This document shows positions 13,315-22,327 of a stretch of 40,488 bases of DNA, piece by piece. Made by a program: the position numbers and the translations under genes. Source of the stretch: a virus; the IMG/VR virus record IMGVR_UViG_3300033153_008633, positions 1 through 40,488 of that record, one strand, 5' to 3'. The notes beneath the pieces were generated by a model, which was not told the DNA's origin, did no database searches, and saw only the letters and a program-made list of their open reading frames with translations. Numbering within the stretch: position 1 is the stretch's first letter; the number at the start of each line of letters is the position of its first letter.

Positions 13315-13605
13315 ATGATTCATAAAGATCCTATTAAAGAATTATTTTTAGATTTAGCATATACACTTAGACCACAAAAAAGTATTCATACTTGGCTTAA
13401 TTTTGTTAAAACATTTACTAATAAATTAAGAACACAAATAAAAGATCCTGATGAATTTTGCGAAATTTGCGATAAATATCTAGTTAATTTTTCAGAAGGA
13501 ATACAAAAAAAAGAAAATAATGGATATAAAGCAATAAGCGATAAAAAAACATTTTTGAAATTACATTTTAATACACGGACACGAAACAATGGAAGCTACA
13601 AATAA
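13315..13605 (+). CDS. Hypothetical helical protein, 96 aa
   Basis: Helical, with a CEIC pair in the middle. The ATG at 13315 follows GCGTGGAT and the upstream stop. No family recognised. Confidence 0.55.
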   Translation: MIHKDPIKELFLDLAYTLRPQKSIHTWLNFVKTFTNKLRTQIKDPDEFCEICDKYLVNFSEGIQKKENNGYKAISDKKTFLKLHFNTRTRNNGSYK

Positions 13606-13816
13606 TGAAACTAAAAAATATATTCAACGAAATAGTAGAGTATCTGTTAATATAACTAAATTTATTAATGATTGGACTGTGAGTATTTCATTTAAAAGTA
13701 ATAAAACATTTACCGTACACGAAGGATCATTGAAAGATTGTTTAATTATATATCATGCATACAGAAATATTGGTTATACAAGGGGAAAAAGAGAAGACGA
13801 GGGATACAATGTTTGA
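13589..13816 (+). CDS. Hypothetical protein, 75 aa
   Basis: Basic beta-rich protein (RVSVNITKFINDWTVSISFK). It overlaps both neighbours by 8-17 nt. Function unknown. Confidence 0.5.
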   Translation: MEATNNETKKYIQRNSRVSVNITKFINDWTVSISFKSNKTFTVHEGSLKDCLIIYHAYRNIGYTRGKREDEGYNV

Positions 13817-14024
13817 AATGTATGGATCCAATGATACTGTTTGCATGATTGTCAATGAACTAGGGAAATTTAAAGGTTTCCTCACAATATCTAATAAAGT
13901 TGATGATAAACAAAAACGTCAAATATTTGAAACCAAACTTAAAACATATAATGAACAAAATGAAACTAATTATAAAATACATAAAATTTCAAGAATTAAT
14001 GATCCAAAACATAGGAGAAGATAA
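13809..14024 (+). CDS. Hypothetical basic protein, 71 aa
   Basis: Starts MFEMYGSNDTVCMIVNE behind GAGGG; ends with a basic RRR. A longer frame from 13755 would overlap the upstream gene more deeply and lacks a ribosome binding site. Confidence 0.5.
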   Translation: MFEMYGSNDTVCMIVNELGKFKGFLTISNKVDDKQKRQIFETKLKTYNEQNETNYKIHKISRINDPKHRRR

Positions 14025-14026
14025 AT

Positions 14027-14278
14027 ATGGTAGAATATAATTATTTTAGTGTTTTATGTCCTTCTTGTGGAAATCATAGTTCAATAATGACTTCTCAAAA
14101 TATGATTAATATTAAATTTAAATGTCGTTATTGTGGAGCTTCAAGGAAATCACGTCATGACAGACAGAAATTCGCAGGATTACAATTTAAAATATATGGA
14201 CCTTTTTCTTGTAAAGTTGCAGCTGAATTTACTAAAGAAATGAATGGGAAAAGATGGATTAAAAAAGAAAAAAATTAA
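14027..14278 (+). CDS. Zinc-ribbon protein, 83 aa
   Basis: CPSC at about residues 11-14 and CRYC at about 33-36 form a four-Cys zinc ribbon; the tail is basic. Last gene of the rightward arm. Its stop codon overlaps by two bases the stop codon of the converging EF-hand gene. Confidence 0.7.
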   Translation: MVEYNYFSVLCPSCGNHSSIMTSQNMINIKFKCRYCGASRKSRHDRQKFAGLQFKIYGPFSCKVAAEFTKEMNGKRWIKKEKN

Positions 14279-14445
14279 AAGTTTTTATTTTTGATTTTAC
14301 TTAAAAGTTTTCGAATATCACTTACAAAAGTAAATATTTCATTCTGACTTAATTTTCCATCTTTATTTTTATCAACATAATTATATAAATAATTAATTGA
14401 CCACATTGCAAGTTTCATCATAAACTTAAATATTAATTGTTTCAT
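14275..14445 (-). CDS. EF-hand mini-protein with hydrophobic helix, 56 aa
   Basis: Residues 25-36 (DKNKDGKLSQNE) form a canonical EF-hand calcium loop: Asp25, Asn27, Asp29, Gly30, Leu32, Ser33 and Glu36 in the ligand pattern. It is flanked by helices. The N-terminal helix (LIFKFMMKLAMWSINYLY) is hydrophobic and could insert in membrane. It is last in the late operon, 13 nt after the transglutaminase-like gene. A calcium-responsive lysis or membrane role is a hypothesis. The start at 14445 is supported by GGGGT 8 nt upstream. Confidence 0.7.
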   Translation of the reverse strand: MKQLIFKFMMKLAMWSINYLYNYVDKNKDGKLSQNEIFTFVSDIRKLLSKIKNKNF

Positions 14446-14458
14446 CTTATTTACCCCA

Positions 14459-15277
14459 TTAAATTTTATCAGCAATTTTACCGAATGCAACTCGTTTACC
14501 TATTCTATATGTAGAAGTTCTAGTAACAATAAATCTACCATCATAATTCTTTGCAGTTTTTGCAAGATATATATTTGCTTTATTTCCAGTAGTTTCTAAA
14601 TAATATAAATCAGTATTATATATAAAACAGTTCCAAGCATGACCAAAAGTTTTTTCACCAACAGTCATAAAACCATAAACTACACCTATTTCTTCATCCA
14701 ATGATGCATTAAGAAAAGCATGATCTTCACAATCTACTTTCTTATAAACAATAGATTCATTAGGTTGAACATAATAATCACCTGTTTTAATAAGATGTTT
14801 ATCATCAGTCCAAGTTAATAATTTACTTGTTTTATTACCAATAGACTTAACCCTAGTTAAAATATTAGATGATTTAGAAATAGTTTTCTTAAATTTTAAT
14901 ACTTCATAAGAATCACGTTGAATTAATTCATTAAGATATATACTTATAGCTTTATTCTTAAAGAATCGTTTATTTTCATATGCAATATTACCTACTTTAT
15001 CAGCATTAGCATTAAAATGATCATCTAATTCAGTCTCATTTTTTAATAATTTAATTGTTAATCGTAATTTTGAACATTTAAATTCAAGTTTATCGCATTC
15101 AGCCTCAAGATCATTAACGCAAATATCTAAACCGTCCAATTTATCTGCTAAACTCTCTCTTGATTCTTCTGAAATAATTAAATCATCAGTTGCAGTTTTT
15201 AATTGTTTTTGTAATTCTTCAAGTTTATCTAAATTAAATAAACTACGAAATAAATCTTTAATTTGTTTCTTCAACAT
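14459..15277 (-). CDS. Coiled-coil transglutaminase-like cysteine peptidase, 272 aa
   Basis: Residues about 15-85 are a coiled coil. The C-terminal domain has a transglutaminase-like catalytic layout: Cys183 in VDCEDHAF, His213 in FGHAWN and Glu228 in YYLETTG. Papain-like enzymes of this group cleave or crosslink peptides. Pseudomurein endoisopeptidases of methanogen viruses use a related Cys-His-Asp arrangement, so cell-wall cleavage at entry or exit is plausible but unproven. It sits at the 3' end of the structural operon, where lysis genes often lie, or could be a virion-associated protein. GAGGG precedes the ATG. Confidence 0.7.
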   Translation of the reverse strand: MLKKQIKDLFRSLFNLDKLEELQKQLKTATDDLIISEESRESLADKLDGLDICVNDLEAECDKLEFKCSKLRLTIKLLKNETELDDHFNANADKVGNIAYENKRFFKNKAISIYLNELIQRDSYEVLKFKKTISKSSNILTRVKSIGNKTSKLLTWTDDKHLIKTGDYYVQPNESIVYKKVDCEDHAFLNASLDEEIGVVYGFMTVGEKTFGHAWNCFIYNTDLYYLETTGNKANIYLAKTAKNYDGRFIVTRTSTYRIGKRVAFGKIADKI

Positions 15278-15413
15278 CTTCAGCCCTCTTGATAGAGTTA
15301 GGGATTCTCGGCATTAAAACACCAATATGACATTCACTACAAATATAATACTTCCCTAATTTAGTATGCTCTACGTCACCATGTAACTCACAATGTAATA
15401 TAATACTTTCCAT
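15258..15413 (-). CDS. Zinc-ribbon mini-protein, 51 aa
   Basis: Cys8, His11, and CSEC (about 25-28) followed by His29 form a plausible zinc ribbon. It sits between the large fibre-like gene and the peptidase, overlapping the latter by 20 nt. Function unknown. Confidence 0.6.
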   Translation of the reverse strand: MESIILHCELHGDVEHTKLGKYYICSECHIGVLMPRIPNSIKRAEDVEETN

Positions 15414-15422
15414 TTCTCTCAC

Positions 15423-17111
15423 CTATAATATAGTTTCATTAATTTTTTCATGAATACTAATCGAATAAACTGCAGGATAACCTGGTGTTGGATTTGTTGG
15501 TTTTGGAGTTAATTCCACTTCGTAATGTTCAGGTTCATGAGTAAATGCTGAAAATTCAGTTACTTTATCATGATTTAACCATCCACTATCTTCACCACTA
15601 AAAGTTGGAGCACTAGCAGAAGTAAAAACTGGAATACTTTCAACCCCAGTAAAATCTACAACACTGTATGCTTTACTTGATCCTGCACCTGCATAATCAT
15701 TAAAAGTCCAACTAATTGTTCCTTTACATAAAACTATTGCAGTAGTTATAACGTTAGATATATATGAGCCTGATGCATCTTGAGATTCTACACTTATTGT
15801 TGCAGGATTATTTAATTCATCTCCCGTTGTATCTGTTCCAATTTCATTTGAATCACTACCACCTGCAGTCGCACTATTTACAACAGTAGCTGAAGGAACT
15901 TCCAAACGTGAAGAACCACCATCATTATAGCCATTTGTAACATCACAATCACTCCAGAAACTACAATCATCATTATCAGTAGTATTATTAAAAGTTCCTG
16001 AATAAGACATTGTACCTGTGTTAGTTGTTGTTCCAGCCCCACCTATTTGCAGATTAGTTCTATAAAATTGTTTATCTACATCACGAGCAATACTTGTAGT
16101 TATAGCAGTTACATTAGTAAAATTTAATATTTTTTGTGCATTAAAAAGAAGAGCATATAATTCTGCACGTTCATCTTCTTCAGTACCAGTTACACAAAAT
16201 ACAGTCCATTCTCCAGAACCTGTTTTTCTAATATCACAATTACCTGTTTTAAATTCACCTTCATTTGAAATATCTGTAGCACTAACAGTTACATAAGTTC
16301 CCCAATCAGTTACAGCATCAGAAGTTAATTTAAATCTTATATTTGCACCTTCTTCCCAAGTAGCAGGAATAGATACTCCATAACAAGATCTTATATTAGG
16401 ACTAAAACGACCACTTGGAATATTATGTTTTATGATAGTAGTTGTAGGAGCTCCATAAGCAATAGTATAAAATCTTAATACTTTAGGAGATCCAGTTCCA
16501 CCAGTATATGATTGAAGTTGTACTCTTACACCTTGTACATTTTCGGATAATAAATAAAATCCATCATAATTAATTCCACTTACACCTGAAGCTAATGTTG
16601 TTACTGTAGTCCAAGTAGAACCATCATAAGTTTGTAATCTAATATAATTTTGTTGACCACCATGATTATTTTGACAATAAGCTTTAACTCTAACATATTC
16701 AACATGTTTAGGTGAGAATGTTTTACCTAAATTTTTAATATAAGATGAAGAAGTTCCAGTTGTTGCAAATTCTGCATAAGTTGAATCATCACTATCAAAA
16801 GCATTTGCCGCATTAGGAACTGAATCAGGATCATGAGTTGTATCTCCACTTGCTTCATCAGAGATACCTGGAATATATTTATCAGTATCGAAAAAACATG
16901 TAGTTTCATTTGGATCAGTATCAACGCTTGCAGTTCTACCTGCTGCTACAGTATAAGCTTCAGCTATTTCTCCACCATCTGCTGCAAAAACAACAGATCT
17001 ATCAATTAATTGTCGTTGAAAATTTAATGCAGCCATTCGCATTGCCAACGTAATAGAATCATTTAAATTAGTTGGTCCTAAATTTGTTCCTGTAAATCTT
17101 TTTAATGCCAT
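15423..17111 (-). CDS. Tail fibre/baseplate protein with discoidin-like domain, 562 aa
   Basis: The first 50 residues are helical, as in baseplate-attachment segments. Residues about 90-220 resemble a discoidin (F5/8 type C) domain: NAFDSDDSTYAEFATTG..., then IRLQTYDGSTWTTV, then VRVQLQSY. The rest is beta-rich and low in charge. It follows the hub and a small tail protein in the usual tail-tip order. It probably binds cell-surface carbohydrate or protein. AGGTGA precedes the ATG, which overlaps the upstream stop. Confidence 0.7.
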   Translation of the reverse strand: MALKRFTGTNLGPTNLNDSITLAMRMAALNFQRQLIDRSVVFAADGGEIAEAYTVAAGRTASVDTDPNETTCFFDTDKYIPGISDEASGDTTHDPDSVPNAANAFDSDDSTYAEFATTGTSSSYIKNLGKTFSPKHVEYVRVKAYCQNNHGGQQNYIRLQTYDGSTWTTVTTLASGVSGINYDGFYLLSENVQGVRVQLQSYTGGTGSPKVLRFYTIAYGAPTTTIIKHNIPSGRFSPNIRSCYGVSIPATWEEGANIRFKLTSDAVTDWGTYVTVSATDISNEGEFKTGNCDIRKTGSGEWTVFCVTGTEEDERAELYALLFNAQKILNFTNVTAITTSIARDVDKQFYRTNLQIGGAGTTTNTGTMSYSGTFNNTTDNDDCSFWSDCDVTNGYNDGGSSRLEVPSATVVNSATAGGSDSNEIGTDTTGDELNNPATISVESQDASGSYISNVITTAIVLCKGTISWTFNDYAGAGSSKAYSVVDFTGVESIPVFTSASAPTFSGEDSGWLNHDKVTEFSAFTHEPEHYEVELTPKPTNPTPGYPAVYSISIHEKINETIL

Positions 17112-17512
17112 TATATGTCACCTATTCTTTTTATACTTCCACTGAATCTAAATCGTAAACGTACAGTATTATCTTTTGTTTGAACGGGAGTAAATTTTGC
17201 ACCCACTCCTAAACCGCCTGTAGCTAATTGACTCATTAAACCAACTTGACCAATACTCAAAGGTTGAGTTAAAGGTTCACTTGGTCCTAATTCAAATAAC
17301 ATACTAAAATTATTATTATTAAGAGTTCCTTGTGTAGTTTCTCTTACTTTATTGAAACCGTCATTATTAATTTCTACTGGAGAATCTAAATTAATTGCAT
17401 CATCTGCAATTACATTAGTGCCTGTTGATATACTCATATATTTATATTTATTAAACAAATATTGAGATAGATCATCTAATATTACATTTACTGGATTTGA
17501 TTGTACTCCCAT
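17111..17512 (-). CDS. Tail-tip protein, 133 aa
   Basis: Not assignable to a family by eye. Beta-rich with a C-terminal VRLRFRFSGSIKRIGD strand pattern typical of tail or baseplate components. It lies between the hub and the fibre gene. AGGTGA precedes the ATG. Confidence 0.55.
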   Translation of the reverse strand: MGVQSNPVNVILDDLSQYLFNKYKYMSISTGTNVIADDAINLDSPVEINNDGFNKVRETTQGTLNNNNFSMLFELGPSEPLTQPLSIGQVGLMSQLATGGLGVGAKFTPVQTKDNTVRLRFRFSGSIKRIGDI

Positions 17513-19405
17513 TTATTTCACCTTTACTTGAACATCATATAAATTTAATACAGTACCTGAATCATTTATAATTTTATAATAAATATTAGTTCCTGCTAAA
17601 GTTAAATCTGTTAATACATCAGGACTTATTGTTTGCCAAGCAGTCCCATTAATACTAACTTTTAAAATATAATTAGTATGACTTGAATCTATATTAATTT
17701 CAACTTGAGAATATGAAGTAGTTCCAGTGAAAACAAGTTTACTTATAATTTCATCATTTAAAGAGAATAATGCATAAAGACCTTTAGTTCTAGTTCCATC
17801 ACTTGAATCATTAATAAAAAAATCATCTAAGAATCGTTCAATAAAAGTTAAATCCAAATTATCAATATAGATTATATCTTTACTTGTTGTAAATTCATCA
17901 CGCATTATTGCGGCAGGATCAGTACTAGGTAAAGTTGGACTATCACTTAATAAACTTCTATCATCAGGTGCAGGAGTTATATTTTCATCTTGTAAAATGA
18001 ATGTATTATCATCAGCATCAGTTGATTCAATAGAAACATTATCAATAACTATATACATATTACCTGACCAATAAAGTGTTTTTACCACACCCTCCCCACT
18101 TAGAAGTTCTTTTTCATTACGTTGATTAATTCTAAAAAGTAAATTATTTAATCGATTTTCTGCACCTAAAGGAACATCATTTAATCGTATTGCATAAACA
18201 AATCCTGATCTAGTATTCCAGCTTAGATTTACTTCTACAATATTATAAAATCCACTAAATTTATCAGTTATTACTTCTGCACGTTTACCTGGAATTAAAT
18301 CTGTTAAATAATCATTTGATTTAATAAAAACTGGAATTGTATAAATATTAATAGGAAGTGAATTTGCATCAGCATATCGTTGTGCAATCTCATACGCATC
18401 TTCTTGAGTTGTAATATTTTCATTATCAATAGTTAAACTTTTTTCATAATTAAGACTTTCAATACTAGAAGCTACTGGTAATTCTTCACGTACACGACTA
18501 GTAGTTTGATAACGTATTAAAATATCACCATTAATTGTTGAAGTATTAACATTAAATTTTAATTTTTTAATATCAGGTTTAAAATATGCATCATAAACAG
18601 AACTATCATCATAATTTTCAACACCTTCAAGAGACACAGAAATAGGGGTTCCATCAGTATATTCAACTTGAGTACTGTTCAAAGGAAAATTATTTAATTC
18701 AAATTCATCAGGAGAACCAGTTGGTGTAAATTCTTCTTTGTGATCAACATTAAATCTACTTCCTAATACTTTAATCACATTACCGAAACGACTATCATCA
18801 ATATCATCTAAAATAGATCCTGTAATATTATCTTTATCAATCACAGTAGATACATCTTCATAAATTCTACTACGCATAAAGAATTTTTTATTATTATCTA
18901 ACCACCATTGACGATTTAGACGTAAAGCAATCTCATCAAAAATAACACTAGTTTTAACATCTTGATATGCTTTAGTTAAAAATTCAACATCTGTAATAGG
19001 AAAACTATCAGTATCATAAGTCCAATCAGGAAACTTTTCTTGAATTATTGCAATAACTAAATCACGAGCATTAGCATTTGCTAAATCATTTCTAAATTTT
19101 CCACTATATTCAGTACCAAATGTTTTACCTTTGAATCCCTTTAAAGAAATAAGAGTAGTTCCAGCACGTTCATCTGATTTTATTCCGTCAACATATCCAC
19201 CGAAGAATAATACATCTGATGTATAATTAAGATAAAAATAAACATCCATACCATAAGAAATATTAAAAGGATTTGAATTACTAATAGTAATATTTCCAAT
19301 AGGAACATTATCACTTGCAGTAGGATTAACATTTAATCTATTAACAACATATTCTGATAAATCATTTTCACCGAAAACTACTTTATAATCTAATTTGTCA
19401 ACCAT
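17513..19405 (-). CDS. Baseplate hub/tail-associated protein, 630 aa
   Basis: The N-terminal two-thirds resemble siphovirus/myovirus hub proteins (gpD/gp27-like). Two beta domains carry the pattern LFFGGYVDGIKSDERAGTTLISLKGFKG, then ARDLVIAIIQEKFPDW, followed by RAEVITDKFSGFYNIVEVNLSW. The C-terminal 150 residues are a separate beta domain. The gene position after the distal-tail protein and before the fibre fits. Its function is to close the tail tip and carry receptor-binding parts. Confidence 0.7.
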   Translation of the reverse strand: MVDKLDYKVVFGENDLSEYVVNRLNVNPTASDNVPIGNITISNSNPFNISYGMDVYFYLNYTSDVLFFGGYVDGIKSDERAGTTLISLKGFKGKTFGTEYSGKFRNDLANANARDLVIAIIQEKFPDWTYDTDSFPITDVEFLTKAYQDVKTSVIFDEIALRLNRQWWLDNNKKFFMRSRIYEDVSTVIDKDNITGSILDDIDDSRFGNVIKVLGSRFNVDHKEEFTPTGSPDEFELNNFPLNSTQVEYTDGTPISVSLEGVENYDDSSVYDAYFKPDIKKLKFNVNTSTINGDILIRYQTTSRVREELPVASSIESLNYEKSLTIDNENITTQEDAYEIAQRYADANSLPINIYTIPVFIKSNDYLTDLIPGKRAEVITDKFSGFYNIVEVNLSWNTRSGFVYAIRLNDVPLGAENRLNNLLFRINQRNEKELLSGEGVVKTLYWSGNMYIVIDNVSIESTDADDNTFILQDENITPAPDDRSLLSDSPTLPSTDPAAIMRDEFTTSKDIIYIDNLDLTFIERFLDDFFINDSSDGTRTKGLYALFSLNDEIISKLVFTGTTSYSQVEINIDSSHTNYILKVSINGTAWQTISPDVLTDLTLAGTNIYYKIINDSGTVLNLYDVQVKVK

Positions 19406-19406
19406 T

Positions 19407-19823
19407 TTAATTATTATACCTTTTCCAAATCATTCTCATAGTTATATATTTAAGACCTCGTACATTTCGAGTGATCTTAGGATTAATATTAACTGTATAA
19501 GTTCCTGTTAAATTTGAATCAACATCACTTGCATCTAAATATAATACTTTATCAAAAGTTGCTTTAATTATTGCTAAATTTGCATTCATACTAGAACCAC
19601 TTAAAATAATTTCTACAGTCATATTGGAATCATTACTACCATTATAATGAGTAAAACTACCTTCTTTGTTAAGTCGACTATTTTCAACCCAAATAGGCAT
19701 AATTGTTTCAATAAAACTTTTTTCAGTAAACATAATTGCAGGTAATCCTCCTGCTTCCGCAGATGAACTACTTTGATATAAAATATCTCCACTTATATTA
19801 TCTTCTCTTATTGTAAATACCAT
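19407..19823 (-). CDS. Distal tail-like protein, 138 aa
   Basis: Beta-rich small protein immediately after the tape measure, as for distal tail (Dit) proteins, although short for that family. The start at 19823 (MVFTIREDNISGD) follows AGGTCA; an upstream in-frame ATG at 19847 overlaps the tape-measure gene. Confidence 0.5.
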   Translation of the reverse strand: MVFTIREDNISGDILYQSSSSAEAGGLPAIMFTEKSFIETIMPIWVENSRLNKEGSFTHYNGSNDSNMTVEIILSGSSMNANLAIIKATFDKVLYLDASDVDSNLTGTYTVNINPKITRNVRGLKYITMRMIWKRYNN

Positions 19824-19824
19824 T

Positions 19825-21324
19825 TTATTGACCTGGTAATGTTGCAAAAAATCTAGTTACAGCATCAGTATTTTCTATTATTAATTCAATTTGTTCAGCG
19901 ACTATTTCTCTTTGACGTTCCATATCTTCAGTAATATAAGACATAGTTTCACGTTGAGTATCTAATTTTTCATTATATTCTTCTAAAAGTTCTATATTTT
20001 TTTGTTCACTTATAAGTCGTTCATCTAAAGCAAGTTTTAATTCATCAATAGAAGTTTTATTTTTCTTTAAAATAGTTCCTTCTGCTTCTCCTTTTATAAT
20101 AGCTTCATCTAATGCAACTTTACGTTCTAATTGATTTGTTTTTATAAGATCACGTTGTTCTTTTAATAAATTATTGATAGTTTCTTCACGAGTTTCCAAT
20201 GTCGTTAAAGTTTGAACATCTGTATCATCAGCAAATAAATCTCTATGTTTAATTTGATCTGGTTCTAAAGTTGTTGTTAGTTCACCAATTTGTTTTTTTA
20301 GATTTAATTGTTCTAAACTTAAACGATTAATTTCACGTTGAGCATCGATTTCAGATTGTAATGGTTCATCAGCTAATTTTTGTAAATCATCTGTAAGAGT
20401 TCCGACTGAATCAGATAATAAACGAACATTCTTTTCAATTTCTAAAAATGTTGCTGCACTTTCTTTACCTTGTATAACTAAACTTTGAAATCCTTCATCA
20501 GTTCTTAAAGCTGCTGCTGTTAAAGTTTCAAGTTCAGTTGCAGCTGCAATAAATTCGGCAGGAATACCACCAACAGATGCTTTAAAATTTTCAATAGTAG
20601 TCTTTGCACGTTCAATTTTAGCAGAATTTGTATCTTGTAATAAACCAAAAGCTAATACTGCACCTTCACTGGATTTAATTGTACTTGTAGTTAAAGCTTG
20701 AGTTTTTTCTAATTTAGTTAAAGATTCCGCAGTTGTATCAATTGATTTTGCATATTGTTTATAAGTTTCTTCTGCATTTATAATAATACCTAAGTTATCT
20801 AATATAAGTGGACTTGCTCGACCAATACCAGTTGCAATATCATTAACAGCTTGTTCAACAGTAATACCCATTATTTTAGCTCTTGCTGCTGAAGCTTCAA
20901 ATAATCCTTCTAAATCATCCTTTCTAATTCCTAATGCTAATGCTTTATTTGCAGCTTGTGCTAAACCTAAATCAGTTGCAAGACCATCTGTAGCAGTTCT
21001 TAATTCTCTAACAAGATTTTTAGCTGTGTTTTGAGTTTGTAAATCTAAAGATTGTAAAGCTTGTTCAAGAGCAAGTGCATCAGTAACACCTTGTTTAACA
21101 AAATCACCAAAAGCTGCAGCTGCTTTAATACTCAGATCAGCAATACCAAATCCTAATGCACTCTCTGCAACTTTTCCAAGTTTACTAAATGCTTTTTCAG
21201 CCGTGGATGAAGTTTTTTTAGTTTGTTTACCAAACTTATCCATACCTTTAGTAATGTTATTTAGAGCTTTAGTCAATTCCTCTTTAACAAGAAATTCTAT
21301 TTCAACTTGATTATCATTTGCCAT
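19825..21324 (-). CDS. Tail tape measure protein, 499 aa
   Basis: Ala- and Gln-rich helical protein with the FGIADLSIKAAAAFGDFVKQGV membrane-like patch and GITVEQAVNDIATGIGRASPLILDNLGI segment common to tape measures. Long coiled coils make up the second half. The position after the frameshifted chaperones is diagnostic. At about 0.15 nm per residue the tail would be near 75 nm, a short siphovirus tail. Its ATG overlaps the end of the GT chaperone frame. Confidence 0.85.
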   Translation of the reverse strand: MANDNQVEIEFLVKEELTKALNNITKGMDKFGKQTKKTSSTAEKAFSKLGKVAESALGFGIADLSIKAAAAFGDFVKQGVTDALALEQALQSLDLQTQNTAKNLVRELRTATDGLATDLGLAQAANKALALGIRKDDLEGLFEASAARAKIMGITVEQAVNDIATGIGRASPLILDNLGIIINAEETYKQYAKSIDTTAESLTKLEKTQALTTSTIKSSEGAVLAFGLLQDTNSAKIERAKTTIENFKASVGGIPAEFIAAATELETLTAAALRTDEGFQSLVIQGKESAATFLEIEKNVRLLSDSVGTLTDDLQKLADEPLQSEIDAQREINRLSLEQLNLKKQIGELTTTLEPDQIKHRDLFADDTDVQTLTTLETREETINNLLKEQRDLIKTNQLERKVALDEAIIKGEAEGTILKKNKTSIDELKLALDERLISEQKNIELLEEYNEKLDTQRETMSYITEDMERQREIVAEQIELIIENTDAVTRFFATLPGQ

Positions 21325-22017
21325 TTTTATACTCTTGTTTTTTTAATTCAGCTATTTGCTCACTAACATATTCTGCTTTACGTTCTTTTGAGGTCATATT
21401 GCTACGTGTATAATCATTAAATAAACGTTTAATTTCGTGCTGAGTTAAAGTACTTATTTGATTGTTACCATTATAAGTATATCCTAATTTGTGGAGGATT
21501 GTGTCTCTATGGACTGTAATTGAGTCTGAATCATGTCTGCTATCTTTTTTTTTTTATTTTTTTCAGCATCACTTAATTCAGGAAAACTATGTTTAATAAT
21601 TGCATTTGCAACTAATAATTTAAATGTAGAATCTTTCATATCTCGCCATTTCTCATAAGAATAAGAAGGTTCAATACAATGAGTTGCACAAATGTGAGCG
21701 TCTATATCATCAACTGGTAAACCATCACAACCAATACGTTTACCATTCATTTTTTTACTTTGAATATTAGTTATTTCATAATCTAATAATGGAATCATTA
21801 AGATTTGTTTTTCGTCACGGTACTCTTCTGACATAGCCTTAAATTCAGCAATACACTTAGTATATATTTCTTTTTTAACATTATCTTTAGTGCCTAACAA
21901 TAAAGTTTCATAATGTAAAATAGTTCGTTTTAGATCTTCATCATCTATAACTATATTAACTTGTTGAGGAATAATATTTCCTTCTTTATTTCGATTCCAA
22001 AATTCTATTTTTGACAT
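21314..22017 (-). CDS. Tail assembly chaperone GT fusion (-1 frameshift), 234 aa
   Basis: The -1 frame opens after the A-AAA-AAG heptamer at 21544-21550 and stays open for 76 codons to a TGA at 21316-21314, inside the tape-measure start. The joined product has 158 residues of the G protein plus 76 of T (…HKLGYTYNGNNQISTLTQHEI…SNMTSKERKAEYVSEQIAE). This reproduces the lambda G/GT arrangement, in which the fusion recruits the tape measure during tail assembly. No ATG starts the T part. Confidence 0.75.
21484..22017 (-). CDS. Tail assembly chaperone G, 177 aa
   Basis: Acidic helical protein ending …DAEKNKKKKIADMIQTQLQSIE, encoded directly upstream of the tape measure. GAGG precedes the ATG. Its 3' part holds the slippery poly-A run. 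It is the unshifted, more abundant product in the lambda-type chaperone scheme. A motif HICATHCIEP in the middle might bind metal. Confidence 0.75.
   Translation of the reverse strand: MSKIEFWNRNKEGNIIPQQVNIVIDDEDLKRTILHYETLLLGTKDNVKKEIYTKCIAEFKAMSEEYRDEKQILMIPLLDYEITNIQSKKMNGKRIGCDGLPVDDIDAHICATHCIEPSYSYEKWRDMKDSTFKLLVANAIIKHSFPELSDAEKNKKKKIADMIQTQLQSIETQSSTN
21544..21550 (-). other. -1 ribosomal frameshift slippery site
   Basis: Minus strand: the zero frame reads AAT AAA AAA AAA AAG, so A-AAA-AAG allows tandem slippage. A run of eleven A residues (21555-21545) could also cause polymerase slippage. A second A-AAA-AAT heptamer lies just upstream. Confidence 0.7.
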
Positions 22018-22280
22018 TTTGAAACCTCTTCATCAATACGTTTAGATTCATATGATCTTTGTTTATCAATCATATCTGCAATTAAAGGATTTTTTACTGC
22101 TTCACTTATACAATAAGCCAATGCTGCACCTTCACTTCCAAAAGTTCTTGAAATTGTTTTAAAAATATCCCATATTTCACTATTAACATTCTTCATATTG
22201 CTAACAGTTCCAACAAATGTTTTATCTTCATAAAAATGTGTTGGTAAAATTCTACTATTTATATTCTGTTTTTGGTCCAT
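22005..22280 (-). CDS. Tail-module protein between tube and chaperone, 91 aa
   Basis: Helical protein encoded between the tail tube and the chaperone. Not recognised. It could be an additional assembly factor. It overlaps the chaperone start by 13 nt. Downstream of the tube gene there is a 47-nt A/T-rich gap. Confidence 0.55.
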   Translation of the reverse strand: MDQKQNINSRILPTHFYEDKTFVGTVSNMKNVNSEIWDIFKTISRTFGSEGAALAYCISEAVKNPLIADMIDKQRSYESKRIDEEVSKCQK

Positions 22281-22327
22281 TCTTCTGTCACCTAGATTAT
22301 ATATTAAAAAATAAAAAAAAATTAAAA

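Noticed and set aside
16727-16924. 65-codon frame of Ile, Met, Leu and Gln inside the fibre gene
   Set aside because: Shadow in another frame of the same strand, with unnatural composition.
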